DNA from: Plectrocnemia conspersa
Taxonomy: Eukaryota > Arthropoda > Insecta > Trichoptera > Polycentropodidae
DNA length: 64,000 nt
Reading direction: 5' to 3'
NCBI GenBank assembly: GCA_009617715.1
Contig: VTFK01000086.1
Span: 861,475-925,474, forward strand
Shown here: piece after piece, positions 1 to 15,400 of the stretch
How the letters are laid out: every line of letters starts with the position of its first letter
How positions within the stretch are numbered: position 1 is the stretch's first letter
The notes under the pieces: generated by a model
What the model was told of the DNA's origin: nothing
The model's database searches: none
The model's input: the letters and a program-made list of their open reading frames with translations, nothing else
Position numbers and translations under genes: made by a program

Positions 1-1315
1 ACCTTCATCCTTTGCCGGTTTTACTTCTGCCCGCGAAAGCTCCCATTACCGATCTTATCCCGTGTACTGATTCCTGGGAGGAAGTCCTCAAACCCTCGGG
101 GCTTAAAACATATTATTCGAAGTAAATTTGCGCGCAAGATACGATTTTGATCAACTTAACTAAGCACAATGGTAACCGTCAAGATTACGAACCTATAAGC
201 CATTTTAGAGCAACTATAGTATATATTACTTGCTAAAAACGTCAAAGATTTAACCTTGGATCATTGATATTTGTTTTTTATACATAATGTTGTTTGGACG
301 ATTTAAAAATCTTTTAAGTTTATTTAATTAATAAAATTAGTATATTTATAAGATTTAATAAGATAATTAATATGTTTTACCATATTTCCACAATGCGTCA
401 TAATACCCATTATACAGTATAAACAACCAAGAATTATACCATTAATTATTGAACAAAATAATATATAATTTTTCTTAGCTCTTCATAACTATCGCCAAAA
501 ACATATTAGTGTTTGGTAACCTCGTTGAAAAGCTGGATAGCTAGTGCAAGAGGAGCAAACGTTGACGTCCAGGCCGCAACGGTTAATGATAAGGGGCGTG
601 ATCGCGAATCTATGGCCGTAGCTGAAAGTCGCCGAGCATTAACGGATTATCGACATCTTTCTTCAGCAACTTTGGAAAGTGCTTCATTAAGTAGATGCTA
701 CGACAAGAATGAGATAAAATGAATTGTATCCTAACGCTCGCTCGCTAATGATCGAACCACTACTAAAAAAAAAAGATTAAAGAAGAAGTACTAAAAAATC
801 ATATGTTGCATGAAATCATTAATTGGTTTAATTTAATAAGCTTCACTAAAAATGTTTGTCCGCAACTCAATGTTACTCGATGACTTAAAAATAAAAACCC
901 CCAACCAAACAATTTTATATAATAAGTAAAAAATACCGCAAGCTAATTAACAATTATGAAAATATGTCAATAATAATATTATATCAGTGTCGGGACCATT
1001 TATAATAGTTGCGTTTAAATTTGTGGTGCAAAACATAGTTCTTATTATTAAGTTTTGCACCATAATATTCACAATATAATGAAAGAACGCCAAAATAATG
1101 TTTTAAAACTGGTAAACCTATAACATAACGGTATAGCGTATAATTTTAAGACCGTATGTGGAGTTCCTATTGCTTTGCATTCTACTGTGACGTTAAGCAG
1201 TTACAATCAAACAATTTACAAGTATAATATTTATCAAATAATATATGAAATCTGTTTACTGATTGAGAATGTTTAAGTTGTTAATAATTGTTATAGCTAA
1301 AAATATGTTTCTTAG
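1..1315. other. AT-rich non-coding DNA
   Basis: No gene is recognisable. Positions 1-120 and about 500-740 are more GC-rich and of higher complexity than the rest. A 69-codon frame at 513-722 has no family resemblance. The remainder is low-complexity AT-rich sequence. Confidence 0.5.
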
Positions 1316-2863
<1,548 letters not shown>

Positions 2864-2913
2864 TAGGACCGCAGGCACCGCTCGCAGAACTTCAGACGCG
2901 CGTGTGCCGTGTC
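2864..2913 (+). repeat. diverged 50-bp direct repeat, copy 1
   Basis: This segment aligns without gaps to 3829-3878 with 38 of 50 bases matching by eye. The best-conserved block contains ACGCGCGTGT followed by CCGTGTC. Flanks on both sides do not align. Many of the differences are C/T or G/A, as expected of an old repeat. The family is unknown. Confidence 0.6.
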
Positions 2914-3239
2914 ACTTGAATAGTGTTTTGTATAAATCGCTACAATTGATATTTTATCCATTGAACTTAATTTAAGTTTTGCAACTTACTGCTCTTTAAA
3001 AGCATAATTATATTTCATAAAATATCAATAGTATCGTCCGCTTAACAAAGTCTCAATTACGATATTTAGAATAGAATTCTTAGTAAGAAGTTATTCGTTA
3101 TGGTATAAAATACGATTCACAATTGTCTCTCTAAGGAACTCATCAAGAAAAGTTTCCGTGTTAAATAACCAACTAATCCACTTCCATTCCACGTTTTATT
3201 TAATAAATTTGTTGTTTTGTTGAAAGCATTTAATAACCT

Positions 3240-3600
3240 GGACGTTTGACCATGTTACGACCGACATAAAACGAAGTTTCAGGGTTTCCAGGCTGTAAAA
3301 TCGGGCAGGTGCCCAAACAATACAATGTACATACATAGTATACGTCCAAGTCCATTCGGACTACACAACAATTGAACACGTACGCGCGGCTCGTAAACTC
3401 CCGTCGAAGATTACACTAAATGATTAAGTCCGTTTTCATTCACAAACACGCCCGATCGCCTAATCGATCATAAAACTCGTGTTTACGGCCCCGACCTTTC
3501 GGTCGCGTCCCAAGGGCGACCCACGGACACGAGATAACATTTTTCACGCAATTATTATTTCACGCGTGCGTCCCGAATCGTTCCAGACAGGTGAGGCTCA
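3240..3600. other. GC-richer non-coding island
   Basis: The segment is markedly more GC-rich than its surroundings and free of simple repeats. It contains clustered CG-containing words, such as those around 3380-3400 and 3480-3545. No frame reads like a protein. It may be a conserved regulatory block, but this is inferred from composition only. Confidence 0.3.
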
Positions 3601-3828
3601 AGATTGATGTTCGTGTGTATGTATTATGTGTTTATTGTCAGTGGAAAAGGGGAATTGTATCGTATTTTTAGAGAAATTATGAGCAGAGATATAAATATGC
3701 ACAAAACACATCAGGGAGATATGTGAAACATTTTTTTCTATGAAATTTATATTTATATTATATTTAAATTTATAAACATAATATATACAATACAAGTTAC
3801 TGATTTTAATTTAAAATTGCCTTTCTAA

Positions 3829-3878
3829 TAGGTCTGTGGGAACAGCTCATAGAATTTTAAACGCGCGTGTACCGTGTC
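3829..3878 (+). repeat. diverged 50-bp direct repeat, copy 2
   Basis: Partner of 2864-2913, about 0.97 kb away in the same orientation. The 3' part, ending ACCGTGTC, is the best preserved. Confidence 0.6.
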
Positions 3879-6800
3879 TTTATCACGTATATTGAATTAA
3901 TGGATAAGAATCGAGATTAAATTTAAACAATATAATTATTCTAAAAACATAGCAATTTATAAATTGATTTGCAGCGTTTGAAGCACCGACACGAATTAAA
4001 TGGTAAAACCTTGTTGAAGTGGGCGTTGCCTTTACACTTGAATAGGCTGATTTAGCAATTTTAAACTTTAAGGTTTAAAATTCAATTCGCGTGTTAAAAG
4101 TTTTATCTACTTCTGAGAGTGGCATATTATTCATTACGTTTAAGATTGCCAAAGGTTCATGTTTGATTTTCCGCGCTTTTGATTTACAATTTAGGATTCC
4201 GTTAAAGTTTTAAAGTCACCGGGATTTTCAAGCGTTCGATCCAATCTGGACGTTAAATTGTTTCGGTTCCTGTGTTTCAAGACAAAAGTGTAGTTCTACT
4301 CTAAAATTTCTGGACCGCGTCCATTTTGTGTGTTATCTTGTTTACATGATGCATGAGCTGTTTTGACTCCGCGACTGTGTTTCAGATTAGCCGCGTGTTT
4401 ATGCATAAAGTTTAGATTTATCTCGCGGAACGTTGCGCATTGTGAGCAACCAGGGTTGTGTAACGCTACACTATATAGAGAATTTTTTTATTTTGTTAAA
4501 CAAGCACTCGTGACTCTGACCTTTCCCTGGCTCCGTCCCTGGAGCGATGTTATCCCGAATTATGTTTCGGACCAACTGCGTCTCGAATGAACGGCAGTTA
4601 ATTCGTTACTTATTCATGCAAAAAAGTAGGCAGGGCCAAACGACTCCTCCAGTTTACCTAAAAATAACCTTTTGCGTACGGAATTTTATTCACATTCAAA
4701 ACATGAGTGTTAACTACAAATATAAAGCATTGCCACTTGCTAAAATTAATTGGACATATGTAGATGAACAATGCACATTTAAAACTATTTCTTAGGGTCA
4801 GCTACATTTTACAAAAAAAATTAAGGCTTATTAAGTTTTACAGTTGATATAAAAATCATTCTGTAATTGGTCTGCCTCCTTTTGAAAAAATAAACTGGTC
4901 CCTTTAGCGAAAGCTACCTTTTGTTTTTATGCACATAATCAAACTGGAGATTTTGTTTTTGCCATATTTTTTGCTACATTGTCCAATTACGACGAACTGG
5001 AAATGTGGTATTGCGTCTAAGCGTTGCTTTATTTTTTATAAAAAGGTAGATTTGTCAGTCATTTTTAGCGGTTTTTAGTGGAGAATTTAATTGAATTAAT
5101 GACTGCTCTTTATTAAAAAAAATACAATGGCACTTATATTTTTAAAGGTATTCATAAAATGCTGTCGATACAATACATAATAGTACTTGTAAATTAAACA
5201 TATTTTGAATGACTATTGTAATGCATCCGCTTACTGTCACGCACGGTCCGCACAGAGCGCAAATCCCTCATTTTGTGGCAGATATAACAGAGGTTTTGAT
5301 AAGCGTTGATGAGTATGAGTATGATATAAAATAATTATTCGACTAGATATGTTATTAATTTTTACAGTTGCTTTGTATAATTCATACTTTTAAAATCCAA
5401 TAAGCTAAATAAATAATACAAAACAACTGTTTTATGCTATAGTACTTTTTTTCAATTAATAAATAATATAATAATAATAAATACTTTTATCTTTCAATAA
5501 AGTTTTCTCACGGTGGTGTCCTATTTTATTACAAAAACGGTTTTATATTTTGAAATCAATTTTTGCAAATATATCGCAAATCGAATCTAGCTATGTCACG
5601 GGCGTTTATAATTTATTGCCATAATATTCTCGCTTCTGAAAATTATTCTAATTTTTTTAGACCTTTTAACATAATCCTTAAATTAAGTTGTCCAATTATC
5701 AAATAAAAGGGTGGTTTATTTGATAAACCCTAATTTATCATAAAAATATAATGCGGATACGTAAGTTAAACTATAAGATAATCTAAAGATTGTATTTATT
5801 AAAAAACGCCACACCTACTTAATAGAAAAGGCATTGTTTTCTACCACGACAATGTCAGATACCAAAGGATATGATTTAAAATGATATTTTTTACAAAATC
5901 AAAACATTCTTAGTCTATTTATTTTTAACAGGCAATGAACAATAAATGGTTAAATTGATCACCACGACAGATATAAAAAGGTGATTGCTTCACCAATGTG
6001 TTTTAAATGAATATGAAATGAAAGGCTTCAAGACATGTAAACTTTTATATGTAAAAAGCAGAACGAATAACATGCAATATAAATACTAATAAATCAAATC
6101 ATGTGAGCAAATCATTTAATATTAAAAATGGTAATGTATTTTTTTTATATAACTACAATATTATTTAAATTTAATGTAATAATTAATTTAACCTAGATTT
6201 TTTTTTAATATCACAAAAAAAACGCTTGACTTTATAGTGATGTTGCGCTGTATCTCAGATAAATGGTATGGAACAGCGAGGAGAGTAAGGATGCACCGTG
6301 AATAATACGACTGTATGATCATGAAGTTCTAGCGACTACTTGATTTTATTCATAGTTAAAACTTAATGAGATGCTTAATGAATTACATGTGTATATAATA
6401 TTAATTTAATTAATGTGTTAAACATGTATGTAATGTGTTATGGTGACAGCAAAGAGATAAATCTACAATAATTATTGTGTCAGCTATAGGTGTATACATT
6501 ACACTACTTAAAAATCACAAGCAGAACAAACCCGACAGTAAAATAAAAACAAGAAGAAAACTAAGACATGTTTTAGTGAGTTTGATAAATACAATATGTC
6601 CGGCTTAACAAACCACCTGAGAAGTTTAATTTTCTGTGCATAAGTGATCATTGCTGTGACACCTGTAAGCCCCGGAAAAAATATGAAAACCAAATTTTTC
6701 TGGCCACTAGCTTCGCCATTTTTTTTTATATTTAAGCCACTCAAGTCAGGTAAAATAAATTTAATTTTTATGTGACTAAATATTGTTTCTTAGTTCTAGT

Positions 6801-7179
6801 TTATAATTTTGCTATGAAAAAATATATAAAAGTAAAAAATTAAATATTTAATAATTAATTAATAAAAGTCATAATTTTGTAGAGAGATTTTTACTAACAT
6901 TTCTCTAATAATAAAATTAACTTAATATCTATTTTTAGTTAAAAATCAAGGTTAGGTATTTATTATTATGTAACTGACTAAATATTGCAGAGCTATATGT
7001 TAAATATAAATATTGTATTTTTATGGCAGAACCTTTCATATAGTCATATATAAAATAAACGTAAAGTATTTTTGGGATTATTTATCTGAAATATTAAATA
7101 ATCAATAATATCTTAAAATAGAAAGCACAGTTTTTAATATATAGAAAATCAATATTTCGTATCTTAGGTTTATCAACTA
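3879..7179. other. AT-rich non-coding DNA with a small island
   Basis: The DNA is mostly AT-rich and low in complexity. A higher-complexity stretch lies at about 4310-4610; the two overlapping frames there (4363-4590 and 4547-4795) look like chance frames and resemble no family I know. I see no transposon or RNA gene. Confidence 0.45.
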
Positions 7180-7640
7180 TCAAATTCTGTCTCGCTACTA
7201 ATATCTTTGGGTTCAAGTACGACAGTTCCGAATTTAATTTCGTCTCAATTTGAATGAAGGGAAATCGTTTCATTAAAACGTATTATACACGTTCGCTTAC
7301 GTTTTGTGTAGCAAAGTCGAAAATGAAAATCACAAATGAAGATTTCATAACGAAGGGCAATCGACGATTTATATTACTGTAGAAACGAGTAAAAAAACTG
7401 ACGATTCGTGCCGTAACCCGATGAAATATCTGGCTAATGAGAGTAAAAGGATTTTCAAATCTGCCTTCCAAATTCAAGGATCATTTCGGAATATATTCGA
7501 TCGACCTTCCAATTTTCTTTCCTCGTGATAAATTATAGACCCTTCGCAGACAGGTCAGCAAAGGAGCGAGGGAGAGAGCAAGTTTCATATCTGGTGTCAC
7601 AGGACACCAAAAGGTTGGACCCATTTGTCCCCGTGCTCCG
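7180..7640. other. GC-richer non-coding island
   Basis: Higher-complexity sequence that ends in a GC-rich segment (about 7530-7680). The minus-strand frame at 7283-7477 has no recognisable motif. It is a candidate conserved non-coding block, with no direct evidence for function. Confidence 0.3.
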
Positions 7641-7844
7641 TTATTCGACACTACGGGCCCCCGTTAAATATTTACACGGTTACATGAAATAAATTTTAGA
7701 AGACACCGACAGCGACATGTGTATGCGTGTACATTATACTTACACGTGTGATGGAGCTAATATAATATCTCAGTTTTCGAGGACGCGTTCAGAGGAGGAG
7801 AAGAAACAGGATGAACTATGAGAGGTGAATTAGAATGATGATAA

Positions 7845-8027
7845 TATATATTTATTTATTTAAATTTAATTAAGATCATTGTGAATTAATAAATTACCAT
7901 GATGCATCACGATAATCAAAAAGTACATAAAAATATACATAGTAAAAAAAAAAGAATATTTAATGACACGAATCGGACCAGCTCCTAATAGCTGACATTA
8001 AAAATAACAAGGTGCAATACTACTAAG
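7845..8027 (-). repeat. dispersed repeat with (TAAA)n-like tail, copy 1
   Basis: Matches 57355-57578. Both copies start on the plus strand with a TATTTATTTATTTAAAT-like tract. About 130-160 bp later they share an AGCTCCT..TAGCTGACATTAA block and then GTGCAAT. Read on the minus strand this is a 3' end with an A-rich tail, as in LINE or SINE copies. The two copies are well diverged, and no coding part is recognisable. Confidence 0.55.
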
Positions 8028-10185
8028 TAATAAGGAACCAATATTTTTTGTTGCCAACATATAATGGATATAATTAAAATCATGAAAATGTAAAGGGATT
8101 TTAAAAAATCATTAAGCAAAAAAGGGCCACATCTACCTAATTCAATTTAATGATATATGTAAATAAGTAAGTACAAGAAATTAATTTCATAAAATATTAT
8201 ACATAGTATATGTTAAGTGAAATAAAATATTCATATTAAATAAAAAAATAAATAAAACGATACTAAATATTTTATAGAAGTTATCAAGAAAATCGTCATA
8301 TGCATTGTGCACCTAAAGATATAATGAATCTTTGAGCCTTGTAATATATTTTTAAAAAACATTTTAATTTATTAAAATAATATTTAAATAACTTATAGCA
8401 TAAATTGGTGTAAACGCGCAAAAATATCAGCCGCGGGTGAAAGGGTTAACAACCCTTTAAAAAGCATAAATCCTTGAGAGCAGGCGGATATCTCGATATT
8501 TTTCTTTACTATGAAAGGTGTGCTTTTATTTAAGCAATAAAATGATCTCAGCAGATGAGATCAAGTGCTGATTGAATGCACATATATAAATATGTTCTTA
8601 GATATGTGAATCCAGAATCAAAATTTTTATTAAGCGAAGTAAAACTAATACCAAAATAGCTGTATAACTTTTGTGTGAACTTAAGTGTTAAAGCATGATT
8701 TCTTTAGTTCTCACGACAGAGATTTATCTCGCGATTATTCATGGTAATCACAAACCATTTTATTTCGTCGTTACTCTCAGATTTTTTCATTACATTTTGT
8801 CGTCAAAATCTAGTAATTATTTTTAATTCAGTTACTTTACGATCCACTCAGACGAAAAAAATATGCTAATTTTTTTATAGCTTATTTGCGGACTAATTAT
8901 TATCATATTATTTTACTTAATTGTATGAGTACGAATTAATAAATATTTAATATTACAATGATTGGCACAATACACACAAAATAATATAAAGGTCACCTTT
9001 CTCTAAATATTTTTAGATAATAATACTGTTTTGAAGTTAAACATTTAATTTGCTGAACTTATGTATACATGTAGGACTAGTAGTATAAAATAAATAAAAA
9101 AACCCTCGTTTCTTGCGCAAGCGATGTTGGAATTTTTACACTCTAATATTTTTCAAAAGGGTTTTATTAATAATATTGAAAATAATAAATTAGCTCACTA
9201 GCAGTCCTAATTTAATGCATATAAACTGTGAAGTATAAAAGACAGCAAAAAGTCTTGGAATTCTCGAAAATCTTAAAATAAACGAGTTATATCGTCGATC
9301 TATAGTTAATCGGAAACATGAACCCTTCTTGTTACAAGATCGAATTGAAGCTTACAATTAATTTGTAATTAAGACGACGTTGGAAAGACGAACGTCGGTT
9401 CACCGAATGGGTTTAGACGCGTTCGCAATGAATATTATACACCGTCTTAAATGCGTAATGTGGTGTTGTGGAATATCATGACTTTACAGCCGTCTTTCTG
9501 AATAACTGACGTATGAACAATTACATGAAAGCTGGGTGTTTGGATTAACGAATAATCCGTTAACTCTGGAACGAAAACTTTAAACCGACTGCTTAATGCA
9601 CATATGAAAAAAATCTGCAATGCTAGGCTTATATTTTGACGCATCAAAGACACTTTAAAATTAGTCTTATAAACAAAATATTAAAATTTATAGTGTAGAC
9701 TTGTTTAGATTTGAAGAAAAAAATATTTTCTCTAACAATAGAAAGTTATTAGAGAAAGAACTCGGGAGACCCATATTATCGTTTCATTGTATTATATTAC
9801 ATCAAAAATAAATTATGTACGAAGGCAGTTAAGGGAAGTGATTATTTTAAGATTAAAAGATGTTTGTTTAAAATTATTTGTATTTTAAAATGATATCAGA
9901 TATTAAATACTTAAGTATTATATACCAGATAAAATGGATCTAAATAAGCTTGATCTTAAATTTATTGAAATAAATAATCTAAAATTAGTTTTATAGACAA
10001 ATAAATTCAAAGGTATTCTCCAGCATCTAGAAAATATAATACGATCGCATAAATTGCAACAAAATTTTTCATGTTAAAAAAAATGTATTTGCTTTATAAA
10101 CAGCACATGGTTTAACATTTTCTTGTGAGCAAGAAATTTCCCAAATAAAATGTGTCCAGAATATTTTGCGAAATATACTAACTAT
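8028..10185. other. AT-rich non-coding DNA
   Basis: A higher-complexity stretch at about 9240-9480 has no convincing exon. A GAAAGGGTTAA word at about 8447 resembles the ends of the TTAA-targeting MITEs elsewhere in the window, but no matching partner end was found. Confidence 0.45.
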
Positions 10186-10432
10186 ATTGCAAGTCTTATA
10201 AGCGTAAAATGGGTCGATCGACTTATAACACTAAACGTGCTATGGAAAAAAAATAACTTTTTTTTTTAATTTAAATTTTTTTTAAACAGTATCGTAAGTA
10301 TATTCGAAAGCTCTATTTCGTATCTGTTTTTTATTAAAAAAAAAAAATTCAAGTCAATATCTTAAATAGGAACCAAATACAAGCGTTAACTATATGCAGA
10401 GTCGCATAAAAGCTCGGGGTCCCGGTCAAAAT
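10186..10432 (+). repeat. dispersed repeat unit, isolated copy
   Basis: Homologous to the unit at about 36555-36790. Shared features are a GGGTCGATCGACT block, CACTAAACGTG, a poly(A)/poly(T) pair, the word GTATCGTAAGTATATTCG followed by AAAGCTCTATTTCGTAT, then ACCAAATACAAGC and GTCGCATAAAA. The strict conservation around GTATCGTAAG, next to more diverged flanks, is notable. The parent element is unknown. Confidence 0.75.
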
Positions 10433-13400
10433 ACATGTGTATAATAACAAAACTGTAGTGATTTTTATGTACATAAAAGTGCTTGTCGCCATTTTATAAT
10501 GTACATAATAATTTATTATATATTTTTAAGACGTGTAAAATAATATTTTTTGTATTTGATACAATAAAAAATATATAAACGTATGTTTTTATAAAAATAA
10601 ATTTGTATTTACACATACATAAGCAAATACACGTATTATACATATTTATTTTATAGAAATAAAATTGTTTATAAAAGAGTAAAATTTTGTTTGAAACTTT
10701 TATCAACAAACCAAATAAAGTTTTAAAAATATAATTCAGCTAACCAGTCTCTCAGTAGCAAAAAAGTAAATCAGAGGTAGCAATAAACGTATAATATATA
10801 TTATATTTTTAATACAAATCAGACTAATATGACTCGCTTTGCTTCCTCAATGCGTCATGATGAAAAAATAAAAACAATTATGGTGCACACCTAAAATAGA
10901 CATCTCAAAACTATTGCCAAAAGTTCGTCAAAAGAATTTTCAAGTGCTAGCTTTGTAAACGAGCAGAAAATTCATAAGGAAAACTAACTAAATTACTTAA
11001 AAATAAACACACAAAAAATTAAAAACTATAAATATTCTAGCTGACACGGACTAGGCAAAAGTAAAAATGTTAGCTGACGCTTTTTCTGCATCTTACAAAC
11101 TTACTTAAAATTTGAACTTTCTAAAACTAAAAATAAAGTAAATAGATCGAAAATAAAAATAGACCCATCCGCGGTAGAAAATTACTTTATTCGCAAGTAA
11201 GCTTATGGAAACTTTTAAATGTCATTATAAGCTCCTAAAACTGACAGATTAGATAATGCGTTGATTAAAACTTTCCAGGAATTACTTAACAAACATCTTA
11301 AACGCATACATATATTTTTAGTATATCCATACCTTTTGGATAACCGTTTAGATTAATCCGATAAAAAAATGATAATAATTCTACAATTCCGATTAGCTAT
11401 TGCCATATCACTTTATTACTGTCATTTAGTAAAATATTTTAAAATAATCTTACGAGAATAAAAATATTAACGAAGAGTTTAGCTTCCGCGAAAATTACTT
11501 GACTACACATCAACTTAATAGTTTTCCGAAGCTAATTTCAATATGAAAAAAAGTACAGGATTTTTAATGTTAAAAGAAGCTTTGATTCATAAACTATACA
11601 AAAAAATCCTTGACTATCTGCTACACTTAATACACTGATACCTAAGAAGTTAAAGTTATGTTGTTTAAATAAATAATGAACTCTCGATCATGGGTAAAAT
11701 TCCACCTGAAAATCTTCAGGAAAGTTTTTTTTTATCCATCTGATCTAATAAATATAAAAAATACGCGTTTATCTATGTACTCTGACGATTAGGGATTAAA
11801 AAATCGGTATTATCGAGAAAAAAACAGTCAATACCGGTAAAACTGGTATTGACATTATAATTATGATTTTAATTAATAGACTAAAATAATAATCCACGTA
11901 CCACTCGCATGATTCACCATGTTTATTGATTATCAAAATCAAAGGATTTGAATTCTTCGTACTGATTCTATATATTTAATATTTTCATTAAAACATTTTA
12001 ATTAATTATGGAAAAAATATATTTTATAAAATTCGGGCGTTCAATCTTTTTTCTTTTGGAACAAAAAAATCTAAAACAACATCGTCTTTGATAAAGTATC
12101 GTCTTTGATCGACCGCTTCTGGATGCCTCCTAAATTTTCATACTAGGGGCCAGAGCACCACTCGCAAATTTATTCCAATAAAACATTTTACTCATTATTT
12201 TTTGTCAGTTACGATTATCCGAAAGTACTTTATGAGAAAGAGTGCGCAGAAAATTGTGAATCGGTTTCTTCAAAATGCGAGATATTTAAAAATAAAATGA
12301 TTGATGATTGTGATATTCTTGTGGCTGAGATGCGAATTATTAATATTATTTTGATTTAATTATTGCACATTTAATATTACTTAAGAATATCACAATAATA
12401 TTTATCTCTCGTAAATTTATTAATATCTACTCATCTTAAAAGTAAGTCTTTGATTTGCATTTTTTAATTAATAATATTAAACATTTTTTTTGTGTACTCT
12501 CAATGATGTGAGGTAGTAAAAAATAATCATATTTAATTGTATTTAAAAAAAATATATTTTTATTTAAATATATTTAAATAAAAAAATAATATTTAAACGA
12601 TGTTAGATTAAAAAAACACACTTAAACACATTTTAATTATATCGTCTAGTACGAATTATCTTTGTTAATTAAGTTGTTAACAGAAAAAAATAACGTTGCA
12701 TTATTTTTCAATAAAAGTTATTTTTTATAAGCAAATCAAATACTGTCTTTATTTAAATGTGATTATTTATTGCTTATATTTAACACCAATATTTATTGAA
12801 TCATATTCCGTGGACTATTAAGGTTTTAGGGTAAAAATATGCCTAAATAGGAATTTCGTGTATGCAAAACCTGCTTTGGCTTTCACTTCGCCAGCCATCC
12901 CTATCATAAAAAATGGTGCGGTCATTTCTCTGGCATCAAAATAACTAAAAACTGCTAGATACCGTTAGATTTGCTTGAGATGAAGAAAATGTATTTATTT
13001 TATTTTGACACGTCGCGGATATACAATATCATGATAAATTCAAGTTTAAAGATTTGCGCCAAAATATTAGCCAGTGGGAAATTTTTCACATAGGTAGGTG
13101 GGCCGATATTTTGACTTCCTCTGATTAAAAGGGATAATGTTATAAATTATTACATTAAGAATTCGCAAAAGGTCAACTTTATTCTCTATAAATAAAAAGC
13201 ATAATAATAATCTAGACTAAAATATTAATTTAAAAAAAATTAAAAATGTTGTAGATTATGGTAACAACTTAGGTTAGAAACTTAGTATTATAAAAATGTA
13301 TAACACTAAAAAATTAGGTAAAAACAGAACAGGCGCTCCGCATAACGAAACTGAGAATCTTCTACGACTTATCGAATACTTTAGCATCGTGCATACAAAA

Positions 13401-14563
13401 TCTCTATCCCTCTTTGAAAGTAAAATATTTTAGCTTAAAACGCATTTCCCTAAGCTGTAGAGAATTGTGCCGGGCATGGTTGACGATTGACCACCTCGAG
13501 TTATCAAAGAGTATTTCTGTTTTAATTTCTTGATTTTGCTGAGTTAAGAAAATCGGAAAATTTTACAACGTAACACTAAAGTGACATTAAAGAAAAATAG
13601 TTAATTGTCGCTCGACTACTTCCACAACGACCTCAATTTTTTTGTTGTAAAAAATAATCTAAATTTGTGAAAATTTTCTGTAATTCATTTTTAAAATTTT
13701 AAGTTAACACACGCATGTCGCTGATAAAAATAATAAGGAGCAGAGTATATAGATTGATTCCTTGCGGTCCTTTAAAATGAATAAAATATTTATCGGAGCT
13801 ATGATTACCATAGCTCACATTGCGAGCTACAATAAGAAAAAGAAAAAATCATATATGTTAAAAAGAGCTTTACTTACTAAGAATTTTCTCAAGATAAATT
13901 AATAAAATAACAAAATAGAGCAGTGAAATATTTGATAATTGATACAAAAAAAAAACTAAATTTTTAACTGGGCTTGAATAAAGTTTTTGTAGTATATTAT
14001 ATTTATAAAAACATGTTAAAAAATAGACTAAATCTAAAAATAATAAATATCTTTAAAATCAGAAATATAGTCTTCTTTTTACCGAACTACATGAAACAAT
14101 ACTGTAATTTATGAAATGTGCTTATTTATATATAATCAGTGATTAATATCTAAAGAACCTGGGTTTAAATTTTATATTGCCAATAGTGTTTTATTGATTA
14201 GTAATTCAATAGATCATTACAAATTAGGTTTGGTTTAATTTTCAAATTACACATATAAATACCAGCACAATAAACTAGTAAAAGATTCGAAACTTTGTGT
14301 TTTTTAATGAAGATCAAAATTATTTATTATAATATAATCGTCACTGATTTGGTTTTCCTAGATTTTATTCATCTCATAGATTATGATGATAAAATTCCCT
14401 ACTTTGCTACTTTTTCAACGTCAGCGTTTATGTATTTAAAATAAAATAAATATATTCAATAATTAAAATTCAATCTTGCTACCAGATGATTAAATATTAT
14501 ATATGATTATTTTGAGCAACCCTTCAAATGAGTTTATCAATAAAAAAGTTGTGCTAATAATAC
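10433..14563. other. AT-rich non-coding DNA
   Basis: A long, strongly AT-rich stretch with short poly(A) and poly(T) runs. No gene, transposon core or RNA gene was recognised. The segment at about 13320-13500 is slightly more complex but unassignable. Confidence 0.45.
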
Positions 14564-15400
14564 GTACAGACATCGATTCAAAGAAGGCACCAGGTTTTGA
14601 GTCGATAACTGGCAAAATCTTAAAGGAAATGTCCACAAAGGGAATGAAAGTAATCACCTTTATGTATAATGCTATATAATGGCTTTAATACTTTTCCACG
14701 TATTAGAAAATTGGTGAAATTATAACGATTTCGAAGCCGGGAAATGTAGACGGGTAGACAAATTAGCTTACTGACAAAAGTATTCGAAAAATTACAATCG
14801 AAGAAAAAACCAAATTCAATTTGGTTTTAGAAATCGAAAAATAATGATAGAACAAGTTCATGGAATTGATATATAAGCAAGGATTTAGAAGGAAGTATTC
14901 GGTTAGATGAGGGTCTGTTTTGTAAATTAAAGTAAAATTAGATACATACATGTAATGCAGATATTTTCATGCGAGGGTCAATGAGTAATACATGAACCTA
15001 AACGAGAGCAATTTAGGAGTGCTACAGGGTAGTGTACTGGAACCAATTCTTTATTAGAAATTTATTGCTGATCTCCCAACAATAATATGTATAACAATTT
15101 CGACATTTGCAGACGACACACTTAATATTTTCGCATATAGACCAGGCGCGTACGGTGAGATATAATCTCTTTCGCTTGCTCGCGTGTTAAGTGACGAGAG
15201 TGAGTGAGAGATAAGGGCGTGCGTTACATGCATTCCGCACGGACACGAGCGAGCAAAAGGGATAGTACGCGCCTGATATATATCCACCGAAGGCGACATA
15301 GAATCTTCAGAAGAACCTTGAAAACATATAAAAATGGCTCAAAAAGTGGGAGATCAAGGCAAACGAGACGAAATCGATACAAATTTACTTCAAGTGGAAC
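14564..15400 (+). pseudogene. Jockey-type LINE reverse transcriptase fossil
   Basis: Three reading frames together give the ordered motifs of a Jockey-clade reverse transcriptase. These are a KKAPGFESITGKILKE block at about 14578-14630 (family KAPG..D.I), a KPGN block near 14740, and FGF plus IEQVHGI at about 14820-14870. GVLQGSVLEPIL follows at about 15016, then IADLP, then the catalytic FADD tetrad at about 15107-15118. After an interruption, KWLKKW and IKANETKS appear at about 15330-15375. Intact elements use this enzyme for target-primed reverse transcription. This copy has many stops and frameshifts, lacks the endonuclease domain and 3' end, and is split by a small element at 15143-15275. 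It is certainly inactive. Confidence 0.88.
15143..15275. mobile_element. 133-bp MITE nested in the LINE
   Basis: The element starts CAGGCGCGTAC and ends with its exact reverse complement GTACGCGCCTG. The inverted similarity continues imperfectly inward (TTGCTCGC-like words). Flanking 8-mers ATATAGAC and ATATATAT agree at 6 of 8 positions, which fits a worn hAT-like duplication. It interrupts the reverse transcriptase between FADD and the KWLKKW region, so it inserted later than the LINE. Its interior (15153-15214, minus strand) matches a module in the larger MITEs at 40755-40814 and 53995-54053. Confidence 0.75.

Noticed and set aside
8440..8465. Another TTAA-targeting MITE end (GAAAGGGTTAA), also at about 26450
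   Set aside because: Only one end is visible at each place, with no matching opposite terminus or palindrome.
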